Source of the DNA: Deinococcus piscis
Lineage (GTDB): Bacteria; Deinococcota; Deinococci; Deinococcales; Deinococcaceae
Assembly: GCF_014653275.1 (NCBI RefSeq)
Contig: NZ_BNAL01000047.1
Span: 1 to 13,040 of the forward strand
Direction: 5' to 3'
Length of the DNA stretch: 13,040 bases
The notes under the pieces were generated by a model that was not told the DNA's origin, did not search any database, and worked only from the letters and a program-made list of their open reading frames with translations. Every line of letters begins with the position of its first letter. The first letter of the stretch is position 1. The position numbers and the translations under genes were made by a program. Positions 1 through 6,370 of the stretch are shown in pieces.

Positions 1-165
1 GTTTTGTTCTGTTTTCACACACTCATCAAAGCGTCACTCGCTCCCTGAATCCAGCCTTCAAGCTGAACCGGGGAGCGAGGTCTGTTTTTGCTGTCCCTCA
101 CGTCTGGATATGAAGTTGTCGGGTACTGAGGTCTCATGGAACAGCAGATTTTCTTGCAGGGACAA

Positions 166-174
166 CTCGGCGAC
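166..174. repeat. Target-site duplication, left copy
   Basis: CTCGGCGAC immediately precedes the left IS end, and the identical nine bases follow the right end at 1351-1359. This is direct evidence of a single transposition event into this site. Confidence 0.9.
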
Positions 175-1350
175 CTCAGTACCTGACAGGTTGCCTTTCA
201 TCCCCTCCTGACGCAGGAAATGGCGTCCTCAAGAGGTCCAGGAAGAGCCTGAATTTCTCCCCGCCCCACCGCAGCGCACGGCTCAGCTCCTCATACCCGT
301 ACCTCGCCCTGCTGACCGCAGGGCGACCATGTGTTTTGACACGTATAGGTTGCTGTTCAGTCCGCCATTCACTAACACGCAGCATCCAGGTCAGAGCTAG
401 GGTGAGCAGCCCAAACAAGTTCCCCACCCGCTCCGGGTTGATCATGTGGGTCTGCTCCAGATTCAAGCCTCTGGATTTCATGGCAGAGAAGGTGGTTTCG
501 ATGGCCCAGCGCTGCCTATAGACGTTGAGCGTGTCCCAGACGGATAAATCTGAAGCGACAATGACCCGCTCTCCCTCTGGGGAGAGCGTCGCGACCACTC
601 GCATCCAGTCGCCCTGAACCCAGACCTTTTCAAACAGGGCTCGTGTTTGACAAGGCTCCAGTGACGCGAAACAGTCACGAGCATATTCACCGTCTACCAC
701 GGTATTGGCCCGAATACGAATACATCTTTTGATCCCGCTGCGCCGCAAAAACGTGAACCACTCCTGACCGAGAAACTCCCTATCCGCGATCAGGACCTTC
801 CACCTGCGTGCGGGTAAGCGTCTCAGCAGCTGACCCACCAGCATCATGCGTGCCCTGGATTCACTGTTACCGCCATGCTTCAGTTCTTTCCAAGCAAGTG
901 GAAGAGTAACGTTGCCCAGCACCACGCCAATGACCAACAGGTTGAGGTGAGACTGGCCGTGCTTCCAGTTGGTGCGGTCCATGATCAGGGGCAGTTTTCC
1001 CTCAGGCAGCAGTGGAAGCAGGACATCCAAGATGTCCTGCTGGGTCAGGCCTGCACCATGCAGCACGCGAGCCACCATACGCGTGATGGACGGTGTCGTC
1101 GCAGCACGGTCAATATGGAGCGCGATTTTGCGGTGGAGGGTAGATTCTGCCTGCAAGATGCCAAACAGGACTTCTGAAACGCAGCGCAGACGATCTATTC
1201 GGTGGTGTGGGAGACGCTCTTTCAGGTAGACCACGAATGTGTCAACATTCGTCAGGGCGGCTTGGTTCGGTTTCACACCTCCATAAGCCGCCCTACTTCA
1301 TATTTTTCTGCGATCCAGACAACGTTTCCTTCAACCTGTCAGGTACTGAG
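175..1350 (-). mobile_element. Complete IS4-family insertion sequence, 1176 bp
   Basis: The ends are perfect 19-bp inverted repeats (CTCAGTACCTGACAGGTTG at 175-193, its reverse complement at 1332-1350). They are flanked by a perfect 9-bp direct repeat, CTCGGCGAC, at 166-174 and 1351-1359, which is the target-site duplication. A 9-bp duplication suits IS4-family elements of the IS10/IS50/IS4Sa kind. The element carries one transposase gene on the minus strand, whose stop codon lies inside the terminal repeat. Intact repeats, duplication and reading frame imply a recent insertion that may still be mobile. A second copy begins at 12976. The boundaries are read directly; the family comes from the transposase motifs. 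Confidence 0.93.
176..1276 (-). CDS. IS4-family DDE transposase
   Basis: This 366-residue protein would catalyse cut-and-paste movement of the surrounding insertion sequence. A DDE catalytic triad is visible: D100 in [10 protein letters not shown]165 in VLIADREF and E260. The last lies within the IS4 signature Y-x2-R-x3-E-x6-K (Y253, R256, E260, K267 in [17 protein letters not shown]). The length is typical for the family and the frame is intact. The start is a GTG at 1276. A GGAGGT ribosome-binding sequence touches it with no spacing, so a slightly later start, such as the in-frame GTG of codon 15, is possible. The TGA stop (178-176) lies within the terminal inverted repeat, so the gene fills almost the whole element. 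Function is confident from the motifs; the exact IS name cannot be given without a search. Confidence 0.92.
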   Translation of the reverse strand: MKPNQAALTNVDTFVVYLKERLPHHRIDRLRCVSEVLFGILQAESTLHRKIALHIDRAATTPSITRMVARVLHGAGLTQQDILDVLLPLLPEGKLPLIMDRTNWKHGQSHLNLLVIGVVLGNVTLPLAWKELKHGGNSESRARMMLVGQLLRRLPARRWKVLIADREFLGQEWFTFLRRSGIKRCIRIRANTVVDGEYARDCFASLEPCQTRALFEKVWVQGDWMRVVATLSPEGERVIVASDLSVWDTLNVYRQRWAIETTFSAMKSRGLNLEQTHMINPERVGNLFGLLTLALTWMLRVSEWRTEQQPIRVKTHGRPAVSRARYGYEELSRALRWGGEKFRLFLDLLRTPFPASGGDERQPVRY

Positions 1351-1359
1351 CTCGGCGAC
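1351..1359. repeat. Target-site duplication, right copy
   Basis: CTCGGCGAC immediately follows the right IS end and matches 166-174. Removing the IS and one copy restores the original sequence. On the minus strand this gives an open but unrecognised reading frame running across the joint (see findings). Confidence 0.9.
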
Positions 1360-1453
1360 AAACTCTTCGCGGTATGACAGATGTTTCAGGCGGTACAGCC
1401 CACAGTTGCCTATATGACGGCATGACCTGTCGGCATATGGAGCGAAGCCGCAT

Positions 1454-1505
1454 AGCAGAGCCTGCCAAAGTCATCACCGAAGTTTCTGACCTGGCAGGCT
1501 CTGCT
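1454..1505. repeat. 14-bp perfect inverted repeat, 24-base loop
   Basis: AGCAGAGCCTGCCA (1454-1467) pairs perfectly with TGGCAGGCTCTGCT (1492-1505). Stem length and GC content make a hairpin stable. It lies about 145 bases beyond the stop of the Yip1-like gene, too far and without the T-run expected of its terminator. Role unknown. Confidence 0.7.
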
Positions 1506-1523
1506 GCACAGTTCTACAAGGCT

Positions 1524-1565
1524 GAATAGAGTGGCTCGGGAAAAACCACCCAAACCACTCTATTC
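1524..1565. repeat. 11-bp perfect inverted repeat, 20-base loop
   Basis: GAATAGAGTGG (1524-1534) pairs perfectly with CCACTCTATTC (1555-1565). It lies 18 bases from the larger hairpin at 1454-1505, and the two form a tandem hairpin pair. On the minus strand it lies downstream of the Yip1-like gene, so a weak terminator role for that operon is possible, but no T-run follows. Confidence 0.65.
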
Positions 1566-1650
1566 GCCGTCCTGCTCAACATTTCGCACTTGCCACGCTT
1601 GCCGAGAAAATGTCTTCCCTAGCTGTCAAATGCTCTGGTTGTCAAACTCT

Positions 1651-2229
1651 CTAGAAGCCTTGCCACCAGTTGCCGAACACTAGGAAGTTCAGTGCAGTGG
1701 TGCCCAAGGCAGCCACCAGCAAGGTAATGGCCGGGTTGGCTCCCCCGCGGATGTTCATTGAGGACTGTACGGCCAGGTAACCGTAGTAGATCAGCGCCAG
1801 CGAAATCAGCAGACTGACAAAAAAGCCCAGCACTGGAATCCAGCCCAGAGCGCTGCTCAGCAGACTGAGAGGCACGAAAAAGAGGGCAAAGGTGTAAGCG
1901 ACTTCGGCGTAGCGGCCCGTGCCGCCGAAGAACTGCTTGCCCACCCAGTACACCACTCCAGTAAAAATACCGAACTGAATGGGAATGCCTACCAGACGGT
2001 TGACAAACTGTGCCCAGGGAGAAATATCGGCGTGCCACGGCATAAAAGCCATAAATGCGGCGACGACTGCCGAAACAATGCTGGCCAGCAACACATACAT
2101 CAGGGCTTCGTTCACGCCACCTTTGCGCTCGAACAACTCGAAGGTTCGGACGCTGGGCCGCGTCAGTACAGCCAGGCTCTGGCGCATTTCGTCGTCCACC
2201 GAGCGGCGGATGTGATCGGTCAAGGTCAT
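1651..2229 (-). CDS. Yip1-family multi-pass membrane protein
   Basis: This predicted inner-membrane protein of about 192 residues has no assignable enzymatic role. It begins with a soluble stretch of about 45 residues (MTLTDHIRRSV...) and then has about five hydrophobic segments: LLASIVSAVVAAFMAFM, FGIFTGVVYWVG, FALFFVPLSLLSSALGW, VLGFFVSLLISLALIYYGYL and ITLLVAALGTTALNFLVF. This arrangement, with conserved-looking glycines and prolines between segments, resembles bacterial Yip1-domain proteins, whose function is mostly unknown. The start is uncertain: ATG at 2229 is chosen for the plausible N-terminus, and ATG at 2241 or 2283 are alternatives. No ribosome-binding sequence settles it. The gene follows glcE by 83 bases on the same strand and could be the last gene of that operon, although no functional link is evident. 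Confidence 0.72.
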   Translation of the reverse strand: MTLTDHIRRSVDDEMRQSLAVLTRPSVRTFELFERKGGVNEALMYVLLASIVSAVVAAFMAFMPWHADISPWAQFVNRLVGIPIQFGIFTGVVYWVGKQFFGGTGRYAEVAYTFALFFVPLSLLSSALGWIPVLGFFVSLLISLALIYYGYLAVQSSMNIRGGANPAITLLVAALGTTALNFLVFGNWWQGF

Positions 2230-2312
2230 ACTGCCCAGCATAGCGGCCCGAACAAAAAGGCCGCATGATAGCCGGGCCGACATAGGCTTTAGGGAAGGGA
2301 CGGTCTGCCGAA

Positions 2313-2978
2313 TTACAGCGCGTCGGCCAACCGCTGAAACAGGGGCGGCACGGTGGGGCGTCCAGCGCCGTCGGTCCAGCCGAAACGGGCGTCCTGAACC
2401 TGTACAGCATCCGGACCTGCCGCCACGCCCAACCCAGCAGGAAAGCGGGCGGTCCAGTCTTCCAGATGCTCAACCGGCTCGGCAATGAACGGCGCAGGGG
2501 GCGGACTGCTGAACAGCACACGCAACTGCCGCTCTGGTGGCGCGGCCCCGTCCAGCCAGGCGAAGCGGGCCTGCGGAGGCAACCGCTTCAGGTCTGGCAG
2601 CGAGCCTGGCCCGGCCCAGCCCAGCCATCGGCCAGGCCGCAGCCGCAGCGTGACTTGCTCCAGCTCTCCCAGCACCCCAAAACTGCCCACGAAGAGCCGG
2701 GTCAGGTCGTAGCCCTGGACATTCTTGACGGTGCGCCCACCCGCCTGAATCCGGTTCCCCGACGGAGCAGCAAAGGTCAGCCCCAGCACATCCGCCGGGA
2801 AGAAGAAGGTTTGCCCAAAGCCGCCCCTGGTCACCAGCCCGCCCACCCCACCAGGCAGCTCCAGCGGAGGCACTGGCGGCAACAGGCCGGGGGGCAGCGC
2901 GGCGTACAGTTCGGCGCAGCTGCAACCGGCACTCACAGTCACGGTCTGGTCATCGGCATTCAGCTCAAGCACCGGCAT
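2313..2978 (-). CDS. glcE: Glycolate oxidase FAD-binding subunit GlcE (short form)
   Basis: This is likely the GlcE subunit of the GlcDEF glycolate oxidase, which oxidises glycolate to glyoxylate at the membrane. The 221 residues contain an FAD-binding type 4 region: [29 protein letters not shown] near residues 40-55, [52 protein letters not shown], then a degenerate Pro/Ala-rich C-terminus. The phrase [20 protein letters not shown] is close to the GlcE hallmark. E. coli GlcE is about 350 residues, so this protein is clearly short and lacks the N-terminal part of the FAD domain. The start ATG at 2978 is chosen because GGAGGT (2984-2989) sits five bases upstream. An earlier in-frame start at 3011 has no such support. 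It overlaps the end of glcD by 14 bases, implying translational coupling. Confidence 0.85.
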   Translation of the reverse strand: MPVLELNADDQTVTVSAGCSCAELYAALPPGLLPPVPPLELPGGVGGLVTRGGFGQTFFFPADVLGLTFAAPSGNRIQAGGRTVKNVQGYDLTRLFVGSFGVLGELEQVTLRLRPGRWLGWAGPGSLPDLKRLPPQARFAWLDGAAPPERQLRVLFSSPPPAPFIAEPVEHLEDWTARFPAGLGVAAGPDAVQVQDARFGWTDGAGRPTVPPLFQRLADAL

Positions 2979-4362
2979 GGGCGACCTCCGGGCCTGTAGC
3001 CAAGGCCCCACGCGGCGGGAGCAACTTTTCGGGATTGAGCCGCCCAGCTGGGTCCAGGGTGTCCTTGATCGCCCAGTAGGCCGCCGCCGTCTGTGTATCC
3101 ACCGCCTCGGCCATAAAAGCCCTTTTCATGGACCCGATGCCATGTTCGCCGCTGAGGACGCCCCCATGCCGCAGCGCCACCTGAGCAATGCGGTGTGCCA
3201 GTTCATGCACCTGTTCTGGATCGTCCCGGCGGGGGTCAAAGAGGATGTTGGGATGCAGATTCCCGTCTCCGATGTGCCCGAACTGCACCAGTGGAAATCC
3301 ATAAGGCTCAGCCAAAGCCTGAATTTCGGCCACCACCTGGGGGAGCCGGGAACGCGGCACAGCAATGTCTTCGTTCATGCGGGCCGGGCGAATGCGGCCC
3401 AGCGCGGGCGACACCGAACGGCGCGCTTGCCACAGTGCCGCCGCTTCCTGAGCGTCACGGGCACGCCGCACCTCGCCCCCAGCCGCACGGAACGCCTCCT
3501 CGACCACCTTCAGTTCAGCCTCAACCTGCGCGGGATCATCGCCGTCACTGTCCACCAGCAGCAAGGCTGCCGCGTGGCGGGGCAGGCCCAGATGGAGATA
3601 GTCCTCCACCGCACCGATACACGCCGCGTCCATAAATTCCAACTTGGCGGGAACGGTCCCCGCTGAGATGGCCGTGCTTACCGCCGCAGCGCAGGCTTCC
3701 AACGATCCAAAACTGGCCTGGAGGGTGAGGGTATGGCGCGCCGGAGGCACCAGCCGCAGCGTGGCTTCAGTAATCAGGCCCAGGGTGCCTTCAGAACCGA
3801 TCATCAGGCCCGCCAGGTCATAGGCGTCGCGGGTGAGGTGATGGATTTCACCGTCCGCATCTACGACTTGCAAGGCCCTCACGTAGTCGCCTGTCACGCC
3901 GTACTTGAAGCACAGCGGTCCACCAGCATTCTCGCCCAAATTGCCGCCGATGGTGCTGGTCCGCAGGGAGGCCGGATCCGGCGGATAGGTCAGGCCGTGC
4001 AGCCGCGCCGCTTCCGAAACGGCCAAAGTGACCACACCGGCCTGCGCCACCGCTTCACGCTGCTGGGGCAGAATTCGCAGGGCCGTCATGCGCGTAAAAC
4101 TAACGACCAGGCCCGGTTGGGCGGGCGCGGCACCACCACTGAGACCACTGGCCGCGCCCCGTCCTACCACCGGCACTCCGGCGGCTTGGGCCGCCCTGAC
4201 CGCTTGCACCACATCCTCCACCGTTTCGGGCAACACGACAGCCAGTGGCCTGACTCCAAACTGAATCGCGTCGTAGCGGTAGCTGCTGCACTCAGAAGGC
4301 CGCAGCAGCACCTTGCCCGCGCCCAGGCGGCGCTGAAGTTGCCCAAATTCACTGGCAGGCAT
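2965..4362 (-). CDS. glcD: Glycolate oxidase catalytic subunit GlcD (FAD-linked)
   Basis: This 465-residue FAD-dependent 2-hydroxyacid dehydrogenase/oxidase is the catalytic subunit of GlcDEF and converts glycolate, possibly D-lactate too, to the 2-oxoacid. The N-terminal FAD-binding domain (about 35-210) shows [12 protein letters not shown] (68-79), YPPDPAS (126-132), [10 protein letters not shown] (139-148) and [20 protein letters not shown] (185-204). The C-terminal FAD-oxidase domain (about 215-450) has [12 protein letters not shown] (361-372), with histidines that bind the catalytic metal in relatives, and [10 protein letters not shown] (405-414). The length is normal for the family. The start ATG at 4362 overlaps the glcF stop as TGATG, with GAGGTGA upstream. 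A GTG directly before it (4365) is an equivalent alternative. A related D-lactate dehydrogenase is the main alternative, but neighbouring glcE and glcF favour glycolate oxidase. Confidence 0.93.
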   Translation of the reverse strand: MPASEFGQLQRRLGAGKVLLRPSECSSYRYDAIQFGVRPLAVVLPETVEDVVQAVRAAQAAGVPVVGRGAASGLSGGAAPAQPGLVVSFTRMTALRILPQQREAVAQAGVVTLAVSEAARLHGLTYPPDPASLRTSTIGGNLGENAGGPLCFKYGVTGDYVRALQVVDADGEIHHLTRDAYDLAGLMIGSEGTLGLITEATLRLVPPARHTLTLQASFGSLEACAAAVSTAISAGTVPAKLEFMDAACIGAVEDYLHLGLPRHAAALLLVDSDGDDPAQVEAELKVVEEAFRAAGGEVRRARDAQEAAALWQARRSVSPALGRIRPARMNEDIAVPRSRLPQVVAEIQALAEPYGFPLVQFGHIGDGNLHPNILFDPRRDDPEQVHELAHRIAQVALRHGGVLSGEHGIGSMKRAFMAEAVDTQTAAAYWAIKDTLDPAGRLNPEKLLPPRGALATGPEVAHAGA

Positions 4363-5639
4363 CACAACTCACCTCGGTACGCCAAGTCCAGAATCTCAAC
4401 TGTATGCATCACGCGCACGGCACTGCCTCGCTCGCGGGTGTGGCTGGCTATCTGGGTATGACAGCCGATATTGCCAGAAGCAATCAAGTCTGGCTGAACC
4501 GAGAGAATGTGAGCGGCCTTTAGCTGCCCCAGTTGCGCGGCCAGCTCAGGCTGCTCGATGTTGTAGGTGCCCGCTGAGCCACAGCACAGATCACCGCGCG
4601 GCACTTCCAGTACCTCTATCCCACCGATCCATCGCAGCAGCTCACGCGGCTCCCTGCGAATACCCTGTGCGTGCGCCAAGTGGCAGGCGTCATGGTAAGC
4701 CACCCGCAGCGGCTGTGAAGCAGGCAGCGTGGGCCGCAGCTCTCCCCTGTCCAGCAGCCCACCCAAGAACTCACTGATGTCCTGCACCTGAGCGGCCAAG
4801 GCCTGGGCCTGCGCCTCTTCAGGTTGACCACGGACCACTACTGGATACTCCTTGAGACCCGCACCGCAGCCCGCCGCATTGCTGATGATTGCAGTGTAGT
4901 TCTCTCCACCGAAAGCCTGAAGATTCTGTTTGACCTGCCTCAGTGCCAAGTCGCGTTCACCAGTGTGCAGCGCCGCCGCACCGCAGCATCCCTGCCCAGC
5001 TGGCACGACCACTTCAAAGCCGTTGCGGGTCAAGACGCGGATGGTCGCTTCATTGAAATTGGGGGCGAGGGTTTGCTGAGCACAGCCAGCCAGCAAGGCC
5101 ACCCGGCCACGTATAGGACCCTCTGCGGGGAAAAAGGGCTGAAGACGGTTGCGCCGCGGCACCCGCCTAGGAAGCAGGTCCAGGGCAGGCTTGAGCAGCG
5201 CAGGCATCAAGGGCGAGAGTGGCTTGGCATGCTGGCCCAATGTGGCAGCCGCGTAAAAGAGTTGTGGGGAAGGCAAGACCCTGAGCAGAGCCGTCCGGCG
5301 CGCCTTTTGGAGCAGCGGGCGCTGGCGCTGTGGCTCGCTCCAGCCACGGAAACCCGTGATCAGTTCGCCGTAAGGCACTCCGCTCGGGCAAGCTGTGACA
5401 CATCCCTGGCAACCCAGGCAGCGGTCCAAATGGGGTACAGCGTCCTCCAGTGCCAGTTCGCCTTCCAGAACCTCTTTCATCAGGACGATACGCCCCCTTG
5501 GACTGTCCATCTCGTCGCCCAGCAGGGCGTAGGTAGGACAAGCTGGCAAGCAGAAACCACAGTGGACGCACGCGTCAATAGCGTGTGCCATAACCTCGCC
5601 CTGCGGCCCAAGCTGGAAGACCGGCACTTCATGTTTCAC
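4362..5639 (-). CDS. glcF: Glycolate oxidase iron-sulfur subunit GlcF
   Basis: This 425-residue electron-transfer subunit passes electrons from the GlcD/GlcE flavin to the membrane quinone pool. Two 4Fe-4S ferredoxin motifs are near the N-terminus: [12 protein letters not shown] (C24, C27, C30, C34) and [12 protein letters not shown] (C74, C77, C80, C84). Two cysteine-rich CCG domains follow, with [12 protein letters not shown] and [10 protein letters not shown] as their CCG motifs and upstream partner cysteines in LLAGCAQQ and [12 protein letters not shown]. The start is a GTG at 5639, giving the first iron-sulfur cysteine at residue 24 as in E. coli GlcF. ATG at 5591 is a possible later start. 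It is first in the operon, which runs F-D-E rather than D-E-F as in E. coli. Its start codon lies inside a palindrome resembling parS (5632-5648), next to a possible -10 box (5654-5649), so its expression may be affected by the protein that binds there. Confidence 0.93.
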   Translation of the reverse strand: MKHEVPVFQLGPQGEVMAHAIDACVHCGFCLPACPTYALLGDEMDSPRGRIVLMKEVLEGELALEDAVPHLDRCLGCQGCVTACPSGVPYGELITGFRGWSEPQRQRPLLQKARRTALLRVLPSPQLFYAAATLGQHAKPLSPLMPALLKPALDLLPRRVPRRNRLQPFFPAEGPIRGRVALLAGCAQQTLAPNFNEATIRVLTRNGFEVVVPAGQGCCGAAALHTGERDLALRQVKQNLQAFGGENYTAIISNAAGCGAGLKEYPVVVRGQPEEAQAQALAAQVQDISEFLGGLLDRGELRPTLPASQPLRVAYHDACHLAHAQGIRREPRELLRWIGGIEVLEVPRGDLCCGSAGTYNIEQPELAAQLGQLKAAHILSVQPDLIASGNIGCHTQIASHTRERGSAVRVMHTVEILDLAYRGEL

Positions 5640-5648
5640 GGTGAAACT
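5632..5648. promoter_or_regulatory. parS-like palindrome at the glcF start (site D)
   Basis: TGTTTCACGGTGAAACT contains a perfect 7-bp inverted repeat, GTTTCAC-G-GTGAAAC (5633-5647). It differs from the classical chromosomal parS (TGTTTCACGTGAAACA) mainly by one extra central G. It shares the core TTTCA-N3-TGAAA with sites at 9724, 9859 and 11024. It may be a ParB-binding site or an operator; the sequence alone cannot decide. Confidence 0.5.
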
Positions 5649-5654
5649 AGTGTA
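5649..5654 (-). promoter_or_regulatory. Possible -10 box of the glc operon
   Basis: TACACT on the minus strand ends nine bases before the GTG of glcF. No good -35 box lies at 16-18 bases. Such a short distance to the start codon suggests a leaderless or nearly leaderless transcript. The palindrome at 5632-5648 directly abuts this box. Confidence 0.35.
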
Positions 5655-5853
5655 GCTGCTTTGTCCATCAGGAGGCTAGCCAAGGGGAAGAAGGCACAGT
5701 TTTTTTGCCCAAAATCCCCTACCGATTTACTCGGCATGTTGTGATAAGAGCTACAAAGTCACTTCGAGCCTAAATCGCGACAAGATCATGGGAAAACGCT
5801 ATCCAGAACGGCATGGATTGATGCATTGACAATGGCGGATTGACCAGAGAAGA

Positions 5854-6027
5854 CATGCCGAGTAAATCGGTAGTTGAAGGCGGTGGAGACCCGATTTACT
5901 CGGCATGTTCACCCGATTTACTCGGCATCTTCAAAAACTGCATGCCGAGTAAATCGGTAGTTGAAGGCGGTGGAGACCCGATTTACTCGGCATGTTCACC
6001 CGATTTACTCGGCATGTTTGACAGGGT
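5854..6027. repeat. 87-bp tandem duplication within the iteron array
   Basis: Bases 5854-5928 are repeated exactly at 5941-6015 (75 identical bases, offset 87). Each unit holds one inverted iteron, a 20-base spacer and a direct iteron doublet. Within each unit the inverted and first direct iterons form a perfect 17-bp stem with a 20-base loop (5854-5907; 5941-5994), so each can extrude a hairpin or cruciform. The duplication appears to have enlarged the origin by one unit. Confidence 0.88.
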
Positions 6028-6035
6028 TATCCACA
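6027..6035 (+). promoter_or_regulatory. DnaA box
   Basis: TTATCCACA is a perfect match to the consensus DnaA-binding site. It sits in the gap between iterons 7 and 8, the only long gap on that side of the array, consistent with recruitment of host DnaA by the plasmid origin. Confidence 0.8.
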
Positions 6036-6214
6036 ACCGTAGACCCGATTTACTCGGCATGTTCACCCGATTTACTCGGCATCTTTTTGTAATTCCACCC
6101 GATTTACTCGGCATGTTCACCCGATTTACTCGGCATCTTTTTTGTAATTCCACCCGATTTACTCGGCATGTGAGCGAATATTTTGTCGTCTGGCACGCAT
6201 AAGTTCTCCGGCCC

Positions 6215-6274
6215 CTTGATGATGATCATCATATATCTTTTAAAAGATCAAATATATCAAAAATCATCATCAAG
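6215..6274. promoter_or_regulatory. AT-rich nested palindromes, likely DNA-unwinding element
   Basis: Perfect 12-bp arms (CTTGATGATGAT at 6215-6226 and ATCATCATCAAG at 6263-6274) enclose 36 bases with only six G/C. Inside is a 14-bp perfect palindrome, ATCTTTTAAAAGAT (6235-6248), and GATGATCATC (6221-6230) is also palindromic. Placed between the iterons and rep, it probably melts during initiation. It may also, or instead, be an operator for rep autoregulation, but it lies about 70 bases before the probable rep -10 box. Confidence 0.6.
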
Positions 6275-6345
6275 TATCTCAGCAAGCAGAGTCCCTGTGA
6301 GCTGTACCAAAGGAGAGTAGTGGGCTGCTTCCGGTCAGTCTTGGG

Positions 6346-6351
6346 TATAGT
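6346..6351 (+). promoter_or_regulatory. Possible -10 box of rep
   Basis: TATAGT lies 19 bases before the chosen TTG start of rep, with a GAGGGAG ribosome-binding sequence (6357-6363) between. No convincing -35 hexamer is seen at the usual distance. Confidence 0.4.
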
Positions 6352-6370
6352 GGAATGAGGGAGATTGCAC

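Larger units (their letters stand above)
1360..1650. other. Gene-free stretch with two strong inverted repeats
   Basis: No convincing gene is seen between the IS and the Yip1-like gene. The stretch holds two perfect stem-loops. The first has 14-bp arms (AGCAGAGCCTGCCA at 1454-1467 with 1492-1505, 24-base loop). The second has 11-bp arms (GAATAGAGTGG at 1524-1534 with 1555-1565, 20-base loop). Neither is followed by a clear T-run on either strand, so they do not look like simple intrinsic terminators. They could be remnants of a mobile element or ends of a small structured RNA. Confidence 0.5.
5722..6170. repeat. Replication origin: array of twelve 17-bp iterons
   Basis: Twelve copies of CCGATTTACTCGGCATG (last base C in three) start at 5722, 5854(-), 5891, 5913, 5941(-), 5978, 6000, 6045, 6067, 6099, 6121 and 6154; ten are on plus and two on minus. 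Four doublets are spaced exactly 22 bp, two helical turns, with TTCAC between members: 5891/5913, 5978/6000, 6045/6067 and 6099/6121. The core CCGA-N5-TCGG is itself an interrupted palindrome. The array lies upstream of rep, contains a DnaA box, and is followed by an AT-rich segment. This is the layout of a Rep-dependent theta origin where the iterons serve both initiation and copy control. Confidence 0.92.

Noticed and set aside
37..79. 9-bp inverted repeat (CTCGCTCCC / GGGAGCGAG) near the window start
   Set aside because: A T-run follows on the plus strand, so it could be a terminator, but no plus-strand gene precedes it within the window. It is too unsupported to call.
1619..2521. A 300-codon minus-strand frame across glcE and the Yip1-like gene
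   Set aside because: It lies in a different frame over two well-supported genes. Its protein is Arg/Pro/Ser-rich without any domain, typical of antisense or shifted frames in GC-rich DNA.
3733..4461. A 242-codon plus-strand frame opposite glcD
   Set aside because: It is a shadow of glcD in high-GC sequence. It is rich in Arg, Gly and Gln and lacks domain features.
4824..5744. A 306-codon plus-strand frame opposite glcF
   Set aside because: glcF is complete with eight ferredoxin cysteines and CCG motifs. The opposite frame has no recognisable features.
5840..6202. A 120-codon open frame across the iteron array
   Set aside because: It is made almost entirely of repeated iteron translations (PDLLGMF units). 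It is a by-product of a 3-fold compatible repeat, not a protein gene.
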